Shown one piece after another: positions 18,038-25,783 of a DNA stretch of 45,962 bases. Within the stretch, counting starts at the first letter, position 1. Each line of letters opens with the position of its first letter. The DNA lies in the NCBI GenBank assembly GCA_029258925.1, contig JAPDJV010000024.1:1-45962 (forward strand), written 5' to 3'. Origin of the DNA: Thermoproteota archaeon (GTDB lineage: Archaea; Thermoproteota; Thermoprotei_A; EX4484-217-1; JAPDJV01). A program made the translations under genes and the position numbers. The notes below the pieces were generated by a model. That model did not search any database. It worked only from the letters and a program-made list of their open reading frames with translations, and was not told the origin of the DNA.

Positions 18038-18264
18038 TTCATCTAAACCGTATCTTCATCTATCAATTTATATTGTATTGGACACGGTTAGGTTCATCAC
18101 GGTCTCCGCTGAGCCACCTACGGGAGCACAAGCTCCCCTCGGGAACCCAGCGGTCACCAATAAACTCTTAGAGCTTAGGAGTTTATAGGTCTTACGAACT
18201 TCTCCAAAGGCATGAAAGACATACTATGATACAGAAAGCTATAATCTAACATTTCTGCCCATGT
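18038..18264 (+). mobile_element. Internally deleted relative of the TnpB element (227 bp, no tnpB)
   Basis: Bases 18038-18156 match the reverse complement of 21762-21888 almost exactly; the differences are a five-base insertion in the other copy and the loop of the central hairpin. Bases 18208-18264 match the reverse complement of 20575-20633, the end of the TnpB element including the last codons of tnpB, with a few substitutions. So this copy keeps both ends of the element and has lost nearly all of the transposase gene, in opposite orientation to the full copy. The 51 unmatched bases between the blocks include a hairpin with the perfect pair ATAAACTC/GAGTTTAT (18160-18167, 18179-18186), extendable by three pairs. 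The frame that is open across it is not a gene. Confidence 0.85.
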
Positions 18265-18378
18265 CAGCCGGCTTCACCTCTTATTAACATTGCTTCAACT
18301 AGATAATGGTTTTAAGAACAGTTTAAGCGAGAACATGCTTCCTACAAAATTTTCGATTAATTACTTGTGCTCATACAC

Positions 18379-19425
18379 TTAGTCTTTCTGGCGAATATTT
18401 TCATTAGGATCGAACTCGCTTACTATATTATCGAGTATTTCATCAACTATATTCATATCGTAGAATCTAGTTGTCGGAAGCTCTTCTACTAGTCGCTTAG
18501 CTATTTCACGGTAAGGCTTCAAGCATACGGTCCCCCTACCATAATCTATGTACCAGTCGTTTGGGACAGGTATTTTCTCATATAACAGCTTCCTCCATGC
18601 CTCCAATAGTAGTGCTGGTTTACCCGTGATATCAGCCGCACACAGTACATTAGCCCCTGTCTCCTCGCTAAGGCTGTCAACCCATTTCAAACCCTCCATA
18701 CATCTCATCAAGTGATGGTCTATTATCAGTGTATCAACACTGCAGGCTATTCTCCAAGCATTTCTCCAGGCCTTCTTCAACATTTTCCTATGAAAACTCT
18801 TATTACCATGCCACCTGTATAGCGGAGGGCCATCGGTGATCACGATATCTGGTTCCCAAGATAACGCTATTTCAACAGCCTCCTCCGATAATAATTGCGT
18901 GTCAGACATATGTACCAGCGTCCTCCTACCATCCCTCACAGCTACCAGTACAACGCTAGTGTTATTTGAAGCCCCATGCGGCACGGGCTTTGATAAAACT
19001 ATGTGGTCGCTGCACCCCCCTCTAACAACATCTTCTTCATGGAAAAACTTGTACACGTATTGTGCCCGCAGACGTTCACGCCACGTCATAAAAACTTCGC
19101 TCTTAACCCATAAGTGGGCTCTGCCCCTGAGATCCCTAAGCCTACGTAATCCTAATTGGAACGGGTTAGCATTATAGAGTGGAGTGTGGTCTCCATGGAA
19201 GTGCGTTATAATAATGTCTGTCGAACGCTTCCATTCTTCAACAATACTCCCTCGAACAATCTCTCCCACAGCTGCTTGAATAGGGTGTGGATGTAGCCCG
19301 TATCTCGTAAACCCTAATGCCACACCGGGATCTACGAGAATCCTCCTATTCCCCGCCTCAATAATACAGGATAATCCGCGAACGCCAAGAGACTCCGTAC
19401 CGAGAATCCTAAACTTCATCTCCAA
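18379..19425 (-). CDS. Metallo-beta-lactamase-fold hydrolase, UPF0282-like
   Basis: A 348-residue cytoplasmic protein of the archaeal UPF0282 type (predicted metal-dependent hydrolase, substrate unknown). The start MKFRILGTESLGVRGLS leads into the first beta strands; the metal-binding motif THFHGDH lies near residues 74-80, further ligands are likely in KPVPHGAS, VHMSDTQLL and IIDHHLMR, and PDIVITDGPPLYR is a typical strand-loop of the family. Length agrees with other archaeal members. It is transcribed alone, between the deleted transposon copy and the toxin-antitoxin genes. Family assignment is confident; the reaction is not known. Confidence 0.9.
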   Translation of the reverse strand: MEMKFRILGTESLGVRGLSCIIEAGNRRILVDPGVALGFTRYGLHPHPIQAAVGEIVRGSIVEEWKRSTDIIITHFHGDHTPLYNANPFQLGLRRLRDLRGRAHLWVKSEVFMTWRERLRAQYVYKFFHEEDVVRGGCSDHIVLSKPVPHGASNNTSVVLVAVRDGRRTLVHMSDTQLLSEEAVEIALSWEPDIVITDGPPLYRWHGNKSFHRKMLKKAWRNAWRIACSVDTLIIDHHLMRCMEGLKWVDSLSEETGANVLCAADITGKPALLLEAWRKLLYEKIPVPNDWYIDYGRGTVCLKPYREIAKRLVEELPTTRFYDMNIVDEILDNIVSEFDPNENIRQKD

Positions 19426-19632
19426 TACCAGGCTACAATACGGCGAGCATGTTTAAAAGCTTATGAATTCAGTAATCCTCTCCCTTTATAATTATAATAT
19501 TTCATGAAGGAATGGAAATGCATTTTTCTAATTACTCGTGGCAGCTCCTTAACCTAGAGAATTAGCTACTATAAGCTAGACGGAGAGTTGTCTAGAACAA
19601 TACTACTCCCTCGAATAGAGTGCGTCTAAGAC

Positions 19633-20112
19633 TTAATAAGTGTTCCCGTATTCGTGCAATTTACTCTTTATTAATGATTTAATATATCTATGGTACTCCT
19701 CAACTATTTGTTGGGGGAATGGTATTTCTATTCTTACTCCTGCAATCTTTCCTAGCTCTTTATCAAGCGTAAATATTATTTTAGCGCCTAAAGTTTTAGC
19801 CAGGGAAATAAGGTAGCCATCCCATGATTCAACATTATATGTTGACGCTAAATCTAGTGAGTCAATAGCTACGTCAATGCTTATGTACGGGTATAGGGCA
19901 GGGGATCTTGTTTGAAGCATTTCAACAAGAATTTTCTTCACATCAAGCCTCGGAACCTTGAGGTATCTAGTGGCTATATGATAGGCTCCAAGAATAGCTG
20001 TAATGGGTATTATAATTCTTCTCTTAAACATTAATACATTTTCGATGAACTCGATAGCAAATTTCTTTAAGGGATTTTGAAAACATGTCAGTACAATAAT
20101 ACTTGTGTCCAT
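19633..20112 (-). CDS. PIN-domain ribonuclease, VapC-like toxin
   Basis: I choose the ATG at 20112 (159 residues, MDTSIIVLTCFQNPLKK) because PIN domains begin with a strand ending in the first catalytic Asp (MDTS) and because this start lies eight bases after the stop of the antitoxin gene, behind AGGTG; the longer frame to 20181 would overlap the antitoxin. Later acidic residues of the active site are in SWDGYLISLAKTLGA and FTLDKELGKI. The glutamate expected in the second helix is not obvious, so the active site may be slightly altered. VapC toxins cleave tRNA or rRNA when released from the antitoxin. Confidence 0.85.
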   Translation of the reverse strand: MDTSIIVLTCFQNPLKKFAIEFIENVLMFKRRIIIPITAILGAYHIATRYLKVPRLDVKKILVEMLQTRSPALYPYISIDVAIDSLDLASTYNVESWDGYLISLAKTLGAKIIFTLDKELGKIAGVRIEIPFPQQIVEEYHRYIKSLIKSKLHEYGNTY

Positions 20113-20119
20113 GACACCT

Positions 20120-20395
20120 TCAATGTATTCCAAGTTTTCGCTCAGCATATTCTCTGTCAATCCACTTCCAACTCTCTTCAATTTCTTCAGAAAATGGTTG
20201 AGGATTAACTTTCATTACAGTTTTAATCCATCTCTTCACTCTTTTTTCAAGATCCCTGTCAATCGGTCTAAGCTCCAATATTCCATCTCTATATCTCACT
20301 ACAACCCTTCCACCTTCACCGAGCCCAAGCAGTCTTCGTAAAGGTGCTGGAATAACCATTCTTCCCTGTTTATCAATACTTACCTCATATTCCAT
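20120..20395 (-). CDS. AbrB/SpoVT-type antitoxin (VapB)
   Basis: A 91-residue protein whose N-terminal 45 residues are a swapped-hairpin AbrB DNA-binding domain: YEVSIDKQGRMVIPAPLR followed by LLGLGEGGRVVVRYRDG. The C-terminal half (SEEIEESWKWIDREYAE) is amphipathic and would clamp the PIN toxin encoded eight bases downstream. Such antitoxins bind their own promoter; a series of TGGAAT half-sites directly upstream, one of them running into the start codon, fits this. Confidence 0.92.
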   Translation of the reverse strand: MEYEVSIDKQGRMVIPAPLRRLLGLGEGGRVVVRYRDGILELRPIDRDLEKRVKRWIKTVMKVNPQPFSEEIEESWKWIDREYAERKLGIH

Positions 20396-20436
20396 TTATT
20401 CCACCATATGGAATAATTCATTCCACTATATTTAAG
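20396..20436 (-). promoter_or_regulatory. Promoter and autoregulatory operator of the AbrB/PIN pair
   Basis: Immediately before the antitoxin ATG is a perfect inverted repeat, TTATTCCA (20396-20403), five-base spacer, TGGAATAA (20409-20416). It overlaps a second inverted pair TGGAAT/ATTCCA (20401-20424 region, read on the reverse strand), and a further TGGAAT half-site begins in the start codon. A reverse-strand TATA-like box CTTAAATATA lies near 20427-20436, putting the expected transcription start inside the repeats. This is a natural site for repression by the AbrB protein. Confidence 0.7.
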
Positions 20437-20485
20437 TGTTCCCCGCCCACAGTATTTTCATGTATTTTAATTATTTTAATTTCGT

Positions 20486-20551
20486 GGCAGAGTTAGCCGT
20501 TTCCCATCCTAGGTTGTTGTGGATCTTGCTAGGACGGGTTGTGTCTCTGCC
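20486..20551. ncRNA. Strong hairpin, candidate structured RNA downstream of tnpB
   Basis: An outer pair GGCAGAG (20486-20492) with CTCTGCC (20545-20551) encloses an inner pair CCCATCCTAG (20503-20512) with CTAGGACGGG (20529-20538), which has nine of ten matches, and a 16-base loop. On the tnpB strand it begins about 40 bases after the tnpB stop, where guide (omega) RNAs of TnpB elements usually map. The deleted copy at 18038-18264 does not carry it, so it may instead belong to the flank. Expression is unknown. Confidence 0.35.
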
Positions 20552-20590
20552 TCATTGTAGCTACAAGCCACTCTACATGGGGCAGAAATG

Positions 20591-21706
20591 TTAGATTATA
20601 GCTTTCTGTATCGTAGTGTGTCTTTCTATGCCTCTTAATGCTATTAGATATGCTGATGCCAAATGCCTATCTAGACCATGTTTTCTCATTATATAATCGT
20701 GTTCTTTTGAATGTGTTGTTCCTCTAGGATTCACGTGTTTTATGTTGATAGAGTAGAGTGGTGCTTTCATTACTATCATTTCTATTGTTGAACTGCGGAA
20801 AACTGATACCTTCCAGTTATAGTTTCTGTGAAGTCTCCTTCCATTCCTAATCCAGAGTAGCCTGAGCCTACCTAGAACTTCGGGGTTCTCTAGGAATAAT
20901 GTTTTAACTCCATGATGATAGGCGTATCGAAGCATTTCATGTATAGCCATACCGATTAGTATTCTGGCTTTTCTCCTAGGGTATCCTCTCCTAGTAGCAT
21001 CCTCGAACCAGAAAGTCTTAGCATCTCTAAGCCTACCATACCTATCAACTATCGCTAGGTTAATCCTATCTACATTAACATCAACACCACCATAGAGCTT
21101 GTCGTCGTTGACCCTGCATCTAGTCATGTGCTTGTAGTAGAAGTCTATGGGTATAGTAAGCTGTATCTCCCCATGAATCCATAGCTTATTCTTTCTGATA
21201 CCGTAGTCATTGATAACTACTTTAGCTGTATGCTTTTGTTTCTCCTCTAGTATCTTATCTAGTAGTAGCTTGTAGTTCTTTGGTATTGTTGGCTTGACTA
21301 CTATTCTTTCTGAGCCGCCGTTATAGTCTATGGTTGTTGTCCAGAATTCGTAGCCTTGCTTTAGTGTTATGTTTCTTACTGGGTATTCTCTCTCTACTTG
21401 TTGGAACATGAGCCAATCTCCAAGCTCCACCTCCTTAAAGTCTATTCCTAGTTGTCTACATGACTCATAGACTCCCCTAACAAGTACTATTACTCCATCT
21501 GTATACCTACGGTTAGGTATGATTTCATAGATTATTTTACGGAAGGTATTCTTCCAACCAATATCAGTAGCTGGTAGTATGGGGAAATGCTTAGCTAAGC
21601 TGAGCATCCTATGAGAAGCAATCTTAAACAACCAAGCAGTACTAAGCAGTCCCCTGGCCTCAACACCATCAACATTGAATGGTAAACACAACGTTATGTG
21701 GCTCAT
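20591..21706 (-). CDS. TnpB (OrfB) RNA-guided nuclease homologue lacking the zinc finger
   Basis: A 371-residue TnpB of the archaeal IS605 OrfB group. RuvC residues are all present: Asp209 in GGVDVNVDRINLAIVD, Glu273 in LFLENPEVLGRL, and Asp346 in KHGLDRHLASAYLIALRG. The usual CxxC...CxxC zinc ribbon between the second and third blocks is absent; NPRGTTHSKEHDYIMRKHG directly links them. The N-terminal wedge region (about 1-200) is complete. TnpB proteins act as RNA-guided DNA endonucleases that preserve the element at its donor site. The ATG at 21706 is the first in frame. The intact triad suggests an active nuclease rather than a TldR-like repressor. Confidence 0.9.
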   Translation of the reverse strand: MSHITLCLPFNVDGVEARGLLSTAWLFKIASHRMLSLAKHFPILPATDIGWKNTFRKIIYEIIPNRRYTDGVIVLVRGVYESCRQLGIDFKEVELGDWLMFQQVEREYPVRNITLKQGYEFWTTTIDYNGGSERIVVKPTIPKNYKLLLDKILEEKQKHTAKVVINDYGIRKNKLWIHGEIQLTIPIDFYYKHMTRCRVNDDKLYGGVDVNVDRINLAIVDRYGRLRDAKTFWFEDATRRGYPRRKARILIGMAIHEMLRYAYHHGVKTLFLENPEVLGRLRLLWIRNGRRLHRNYNWKVSVFRSSTIEMIVMKAPLYSINIKHVNPRGTTHSKEHDYIMRKHGLDRHLASAYLIALRGIERHTTIQKAII

Positions 21707-21761
21707 ATTGGGGAATCCCCAGATAAACTTATAAGTCGGAGCAGTCTAATAAATATAACGA

Positions 21762-21888
21762 TGACCGCTGGGTTCCCGAGGGGAGCTAAAAAGGCTCCCG
21801 TAGGTGGCTCAGCGGAGACCGTGATGAACCTAACCGTGTCCAATACAATACGATATAAATTGATAGATGAAGATACGGTTTAGATGAA
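21762..21888 (-). repeat. Structured 119-127 bp block, copy 2 (copy 1 at 18038-18156)
   Basis: The block lies upstream of tnpB on the same strand. Read in that direction it contains a compact fold: CCGCTG closing with CAGCGG, and inside it GGGAGC pairing with GCTCCC around a short loop. The two copies differ mainly in that loop (ACAA versus a T-rich loop) and in a five-base insertion in a single-stranded A/T part, while the stem bases are the same. Conservation that spares the loops is what a functional RNA would show. Confidence 0.65.
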
Positions 21889-21970
21889 TGGTATTTGAGG
21901 TACGTGAAAATCTTTATTGAATCCACAAAATTGATTAATTTAAACTTGCGAGAATCAGACGGGAACATGT

Positions 21971-22573
21971 TTGCCCAGTAATAATCTTTCAGATGTGGAG
22001 AGAAGGATACTGAGATTTTTAAAGAATAGAAGAGACATTAAGCTGAGAGAATACATTGATATCATTATGGAGAAGGAGGGTTTAAGTTTTAGGAGGGCTT
22101 GTAGGACAGTTTATAGATTGTGGAAGAAGGGTTATATTGATTTGGATCCGCTCAGCGTTCCATCGGCATTCCACGATTACGCTAGGTCACCTGAATCAGT
22201 ATGGTTCTGGATTCTAACAGTAATCGTTATAGTAACAGTTCTAACAGTATTCTACGTTACAACACCCCCACTACTATACTTAAGATATGTTCTCGGATCA
22301 ATATTTGTACTGTATGTTCCGGGGGCAACACTCATAGAAGCATTATATCCTAGGGGGGTGGAGCTCGAGCCTTTGGAGAGATTCGCTTTATCAATAGGTT
22401 TAAGCTTGGCCATCGTCCCATTGGTAGGACTAGTATTAAATTATACTCCATGGGGTATACGCCTCACGCCTGTAGCAGTAAGCTTAGCATTATTGTCTGA
22501 GACTCTTGCACTAGTAGCATTATACAGGAAATACAAGTATTATATCCTAGAACACGCTGCCCTCCCCGCATAG
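21971..22573 (+). CDS. Membrane protein: HTH-like domain plus N-terminal half of DUF1616
   Basis: A 200-residue protein from a TTG at 21971 (an ATG four bases earlier is in a frame that stops at once). Residues about 5-60 look like a winged-helix-type domain (LSDVERRILRFLKNRRDI, CRTVYRLWKKGYIDLD). A span at about 76-96 and two to three more follow, with IFVLYVPGATLIEALYP, LERFALSIGLSLAIVPLVG and NYTPWGIRLTPV, the signature stretch of the DUF1616 family. The family's extracytoplasmic C-terminal domain is missing; a matching domain occurs at 15744-16691. The TnpB element lies just upstream and may have changed its promoter. Function unknown. Confidence 0.78.
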   Translation: MPSNNLSDVERRILRFLKNRRDIKLREYIDIIMEKEGLSFRRACRTVYRLWKKGYIDLDPLSVPSAFHDYARSPESVWFWILTVIVIVTVLTVFYVTTPPLLYLRYVLGSIFVLYVPGATLIEALYPRGVELEPLERFALSIGLSLAIVPLVGLVLNYTPWGIRLTPVAVSLALLSETLALVALYRKYKYYILEHAALPA

Positions 22574-22638
22574 CGGGGGGAATACAGAGATCCGTTAAGT
22601 CGAATTTCAGACCCTTAAATGTATGAAGTCTTACGCCT

Positions 22639-23139
22639 TCAAACAGTCTTGACAGTAAACCTTATCGTATTGCTAAGCTCCCCTATATTGCTGAGAGTTA
22701 TCTCCGGGTGTGCTCTGAAATAATTTAGCCAGCCCCTGGTAGAGGTCTGGTGTTCTCCCCTAAAAACGTCAGTGAGTCTTCGAATATTACATTCGTGTAG
22801 AACTATTCTAATTTCCTCCACTAGAACCCTAGCCATATTCCAGGGGTTCACATAGTACTTGTCTACTGGAATCTTTTTAGAAGCTTCCTCGAAGAACTCT
22901 CTCTGCCCCTCTAAGACTAGGGGAACCGCTATCCCCTCAACTATTGTGAAACATCCTATCTTAGCCTCATCAAACCTGTCCTTGAAAACGGATAGTTCGA
23001 AAACTCTTCCCCCCACGACATCCTCCCTACACGTGAGCACAAGCTTAAAGCCGTCGGCTTTAGATAGGACTACACCAGCTATCTTATGCACCCCAATACT
23101 GCGTGCAATAGGCTTAACTTTGAGCTCAACTACAATCAC
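22639..23139 (-). CDS. Hypothetical protein, alpha/beta, soluble
   Basis: About 166 residues from the GTG at 23139 (VIVVELKVKPIARSIGVH), supported by GGGAGGG about eight bases before and by a reverse-strand TATA-like box near 23185-23195; the frame is open to an ATG at 23208, but that stretch is cysteine- and aromatic-rich and overlaps the promoter. The sequence alternates strands and helices (ELSVFKDRFDEAKIGCFT, VPLVLEGQREFFEEASKK) with no catalytic motif that I recognise. It may be a lineage-specific crenarchaeal protein. It converges with the DUF1616-like gene. Confidence 0.65.
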   Translation of the reverse strand: MIVVELKVKPIARSIGVHKIAGVVLSKADGFKLVLTCREDVVGGRVFELSVFKDRFDEAKIGCFTIVEGIAVPLVLEGQREFFEEASKKIPVDKYYVNPWNMARVLVEEIRIVLHECNIRRLTDVFRGEHQTSTRGWLNYFRAHPEITLSNIGELSNTIRFTVKTV

Positions 23140-23279
23140 ATTTAATCCCTCCCAGCACTCGAAGAATATTTGATAAACATGTAATATAAAGTTGTAAAAC
23201 GTGTACACTTACCTTGTATCCGTGTTTCTGTTAGCTCCTTTAACACTTTTGCTCTATTTTAACTACATCAATGATATCT

Positions 23280-23408
23280 TTATCTTTTGTAACTGGCCCC
23301 TGTCTCCAGCTTATACCTCTTTGCCAAGAGCTCTAATGTCAATACTCCCTTATCTCGCGGGGGAATCAATATTTTGCCACGGCTATCAATACTAACCGCA
23401 ATTTCCAT
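23280..23408 (-). pseudogene. Truncated AbrB-type antitoxin remnant
   Basis: From the ATG at 23408 the reverse strand encodes 42 residues beginning MEIAVSIDSRGKILIPPR, the first half of an AbrB DNA-binding domain, closely similar to the start of the intact antitoxin at 20120-20395. After this the sequence (DKGVLTLELLAKRYKLE) departs from the normal GVRVVVR-type strand and stops. No PIN gene follows. Either it is a decayed vapB or a very short orphan DNA binder. An inverted repeat upstream is still present. Confidence 0.65.
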
Positions 23409-23411
23409 AAA

Positions 23412-23438
23412 TTCCCATTATAGTATATGATATGGGAA
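23412..23438. promoter_or_regulatory. Inverted repeat upstream of the AbrB remnant
   Basis: TTCCCAT at 23412-23418 and ATGGGAA at 23432-23438 are perfectly inverted with 13 bases between them, directly before the ATG of the AbrB remnant. The placement is the same as in the intact AbrB/PIN pair, so it reads as an old operator. Spacing and half-site sequence differ from the first (ATGGGAA instead of TGGAATAA), so it probably answers to a different protein. Confidence 0.5.
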
Positions 23439-23520
23439 ACTTGAAAATTAAAGATGCTGTTAAGCATCTAACCTAAAACCTCAAAGCAGAATATTCTGAG
23501 AGAATATCATTGTTGGAAGG

Positions 23521-24435
23521 GTGGTGTGGTTGAAGGTTTTAGTGTTAGGCATCGACGGCCTTGAAGCGAGATTGATTGAAAAATGGCATATTAGGGAGTA
23601 CATGCAGAAATATTATGGCGTACACGATGTCACTGTAGCTGTTAAGCCAGGTGAACCAATTTATACACCGCTTATTTGGGCTTCATTCCTCCTAGGAGAA
23701 CCAGCATACAAGTATGGGTTCACGGCTCGGAGAATACTTATTGAGAGAGATAAGAGAGCTTATGGAATCTTGGCACCCCTATACGCTTTAAGAGTCAGGC
23801 TTCTCGGGGAGAGGAGGCTTGGCATCAGACCCATACTTAAGAAGATAGGCCTCTACAGGCGTGGGAGAGTTGAGAAAGTTCTTCATGAGGTAGAAGCTCT
23901 CCCTAAGGAAGCCCTTAAGCATACTATTGTTGAAGAAGCTCGTAGAAGAGGATTTAAAGTATGGGTTAAAGAGTTCCCCGGTCTAGGTGACATAAAGTAC
24001 GCTGAAGTGCGAGCAACATTCTACAAATACCTCGACTCCCCCCTCGAGGAGCGGGTGAGAAGACTCAATGAAATATATGAATACTCTATTTCAACTCTAA
24101 AGGAAGCTGTAAACAGTACGCAAGACAACGACCTAGTTCTATATTACACGGCGCTAATAGACGAAGCAAACCACATGCTCTACAGGCCGGGAAACTTGAA
24201 AACAATGACACTGCTCGCAACATACTATAAGAAGCTTGCCAAGGAAATACGCTTGAAAACAAGAGATCTGCAGGACACTACAGTAATAATAGTAAGCGAC
24301 CACGGATACGATCCTTCCATCCACGAGCACAGTAATTACGGCTTCTGGAGTTCAAATAAGAGTCTTCCATTTACCCCTAGAAGCATGCTGGATTTCAAAG
24401 AAATAATATTAGGAATACTTTCACATAACAAATAG
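23521..24435 (+). CDS. Alkaline-phosphatase-superfamily (phosphodiesterase-like) protein
   Basis: A 304-residue protein. VLVLGIDGLEARLIE near the start supplies the first metal-binding Asp, YTPLIWASFLLGEPAYKYG holds the nucleophile-type Thr and the following helix, YTALIDEANHMLY and IIVSDHGYDP supply further metal ligands, and IHEHSNYGFW the last His. This is the layout of type I phosphodiesterases. It is shorter than most relatives, lacking part of the cap. The start is GTG (GTGGTG at 23521) after GGAAGG; a TTG three codons on is also possible. It stands beside glycosyltransferase-like genes, suggesting action on a phosphorylated or lipid-linked sugar, but the substrate is unknown. Confidence 0.85.
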   Translation: MVWLKVLVLGIDGLEARLIEKWHIREYMQKYYGVHDVTVAVKPGEPIYTPLIWASFLLGEPAYKYGFTARRILIERDKRAYGILAPLYALRVRLLGERRLGIRPILKKIGLYRRGRVEKVLHEVEALPKEALKHTIVEEARRRGFKVWVKEFPGLGDIKYAEVRATFYKYLDSPLEERVRRLNEIYEYSISTLKEAVNSTQDNDLVLYYTALIDEANHMLYRPGNLKTMTLLATYYKKLAKEIRLKTRDLQDTTVIIVSDHGYDPSIHEHSNYGFWSSNKSLPFTPRSMLDFKEIILGILSHNK

Positions 24436-24524
24436 CTCTAACCAATCATTCCAATTAGGAATTATTTCAATACCTTAAATTACCTGCCTTGATATCTAAG
24501 AATGGTTCGAGAATTTAAGTCCAT

Positions 24525-25694
24525 TTATTCCAACGTGTTTAACTTCGTAGCTAGTTTCTTGTAACAGTTATCGTATAGTTCACATGTTTTTAGTAGATTT
24601 AATTGACCTAGCTTACTTAGTTCAGTTGAGCCTAGACTGATTAGCTCACTTAATTTTACTACGAAGTCGTGTTCATCTATAAATGTGTATTCATGGGGTA
24701 ACCATTCCCCCCTTGCCCCAAGCGGGTTATCTAGTACTACGAGTCCTGCTAGCGAGTAATCGTATCTTTTAACATTGCTGCCTCCCCTTAAGAGGGCATA
24801 GTTTAAGCCTATATGGGCTCTTCCAAGAGTCCTAAAGAATTCTACTCTACTGGGGATGTACTCATAGTATTCGACTGATCTAGATTTAGGTAGGCGTGGA
24901 GGATGTTTACCTATGTAAACGATGTTAAGGTTCAATATATTCAATGAATCGTACAGCTTCTTGAGGAGCCTAGCATATTCTATATTGTTAGCTAGGAATT
25001 TACCTCCTATTACTACGAGTGTTGGTTTATCCCTTTTTCTTATATTAGAGATGAATTCTGTGTGGTTGGGGAGGGGGAATATGTTTGGAAACGTTAATAT
25101 TCTATCTGAAACCCCATATAGCTCCTTATACTTCATTTCGTCTCTTCGAGAAGCACTGATAATTAAGTCCGCATGTTGAACTATATTGTATTCGGCGTCC
25201 AGCAGCTTCCTAAGCCAGAATCCACTATACCTGTCTATAAGGAAGTCATGTGATACGTAAATTACCTTACTACCATATCTCAACTTAATTTCCTCTACTA
25301 GCTTATCTGATACGGTAATTCCTAGCGGGCCGTCTACGACCAGTAAGTCTATAGGGTAATGGAGTAGTTTCCTCGCTTCGCTATAATCTACTCCAACGCT
25401 TACAACAGTAAACGCGCTCTTCTGCGAAATAATCTTTAATCTCTCTAATAGCTTATTTATCCCCCTCAATAGCAGAGATGATTTAGACAGGGGTAAGCCT
25501 ATGAAGAGCCTGTCACTTCTTACACTAAAATGTCTACTCCTAGTTATCCCGATGTCTATAATCAGCGGACTGCCAACTATGGAGGATATTATATTGATAA
25601 GGTAGCTTGATCTAACGTTAGCACCGTGCTGTACGCCCTCAATGGGTGAAACGTATTTGCCGTGGATCCAAGCCAATATCTTCTCATTCATCAA
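24525..25694 (-). CDS. Glycosyltransferase-like protein, GT-B fold (GT4-like)
   Basis: A 389-residue protein. The N-terminal half includes VQHGANVRSSYLINI and DLLVVDGPLGITVSD; the second half has PTLVVIGGKFLANNIEYARL, NIVYIGKHPPRLPK, and RAHIGLNYALLRGGSNVKRYDYSLAGLVVLD at the nucleotide-sugar site. The E-x7-E motif is not recognisable, so the assignment rests on overall GT-B layout. The gene is divergent from the GT4-like gene at 25784, with about 90 bases between starts that must hold both promoters. A role in surface glycan synthesis is inferred. Confidence 0.75.
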   Translation of the reverse strand: MMNEKILAWIHGKYVSPIEGVQHGANVRSSYLINIISSIVGSPLIIDIGITRSRHFSVRSDRLFIGLPLSKSSLLLRGINKLLERLKIISQKSAFTVVSVGVDYSEARKLLHYPIDLLVVDGPLGITVSDKLVEEIKLRYGSKVIYVSHDFLIDRYSGFWLRKLLDAEYNIVQHADLIISASRRDEMKYKELYGVSDRILTFPNIFPLPNHTEFISNIRKRDKPTLVVIGGKFLANNIEYARLLKKLYDSLNILNLNIVYIGKHPPRLPKSRSVEYYEYIPSRVEFFRTLGRAHIGLNYALLRGGSNVKRYDYSLAGLVVLDNPLGARGEWLPHEYTFIDEHDFVVKLSELISLGSTELSKLGQLNLLKTCELYDNCYKKLATKLNTLE

Positions 25695-25783
25695 GAATTT
25701 TCCCTAATAAATTAGGTAACAATAGTTAGCTATATTTATCTTATTTAGCTTATGTGTAGAAGTGAAATCACCAACTTTGGAAG

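Larger units (their letters stand above)
20575..21888 (-). mobile_element. IS200/IS605-type TnpB-only element
   Basis: Both ends are defined by comparison with the deleted copy at 18038-18264: the right end of similarity begins at 20575 and the left end stops at 21888, giving about 1.3 kb. There are no terminal inverted repeats and no tnpA, as in IS1341-like elements, which depend on a TnpA supplied elsewhere. A short hairpin (TGGGG/CCCCA near 21708-21721) sits against the tnpB start codon. The element lies about 80 bases before the gene at 21971. Confidence 0.85.

Noticed and set aside
17976..18188. Plus-strand frame of 70 residues (MCRFLFDGGDSSYMW...)
   Set aside because: It covers the structured block of the deleted transposon copy; the same block near 21786-21968 is open in the opposite strand only by chance, and the product has no protein-like conservation.
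20575..21888. Terminal inverted repeats or target duplication of the TnpB element
   Set aside because: The ends TTCATCTAAACC and ACATGGGGCAG (as read outward) are not inverted copies, and no direct repeat is evident; this agrees with IS200/IS605-type elements, which have neither.
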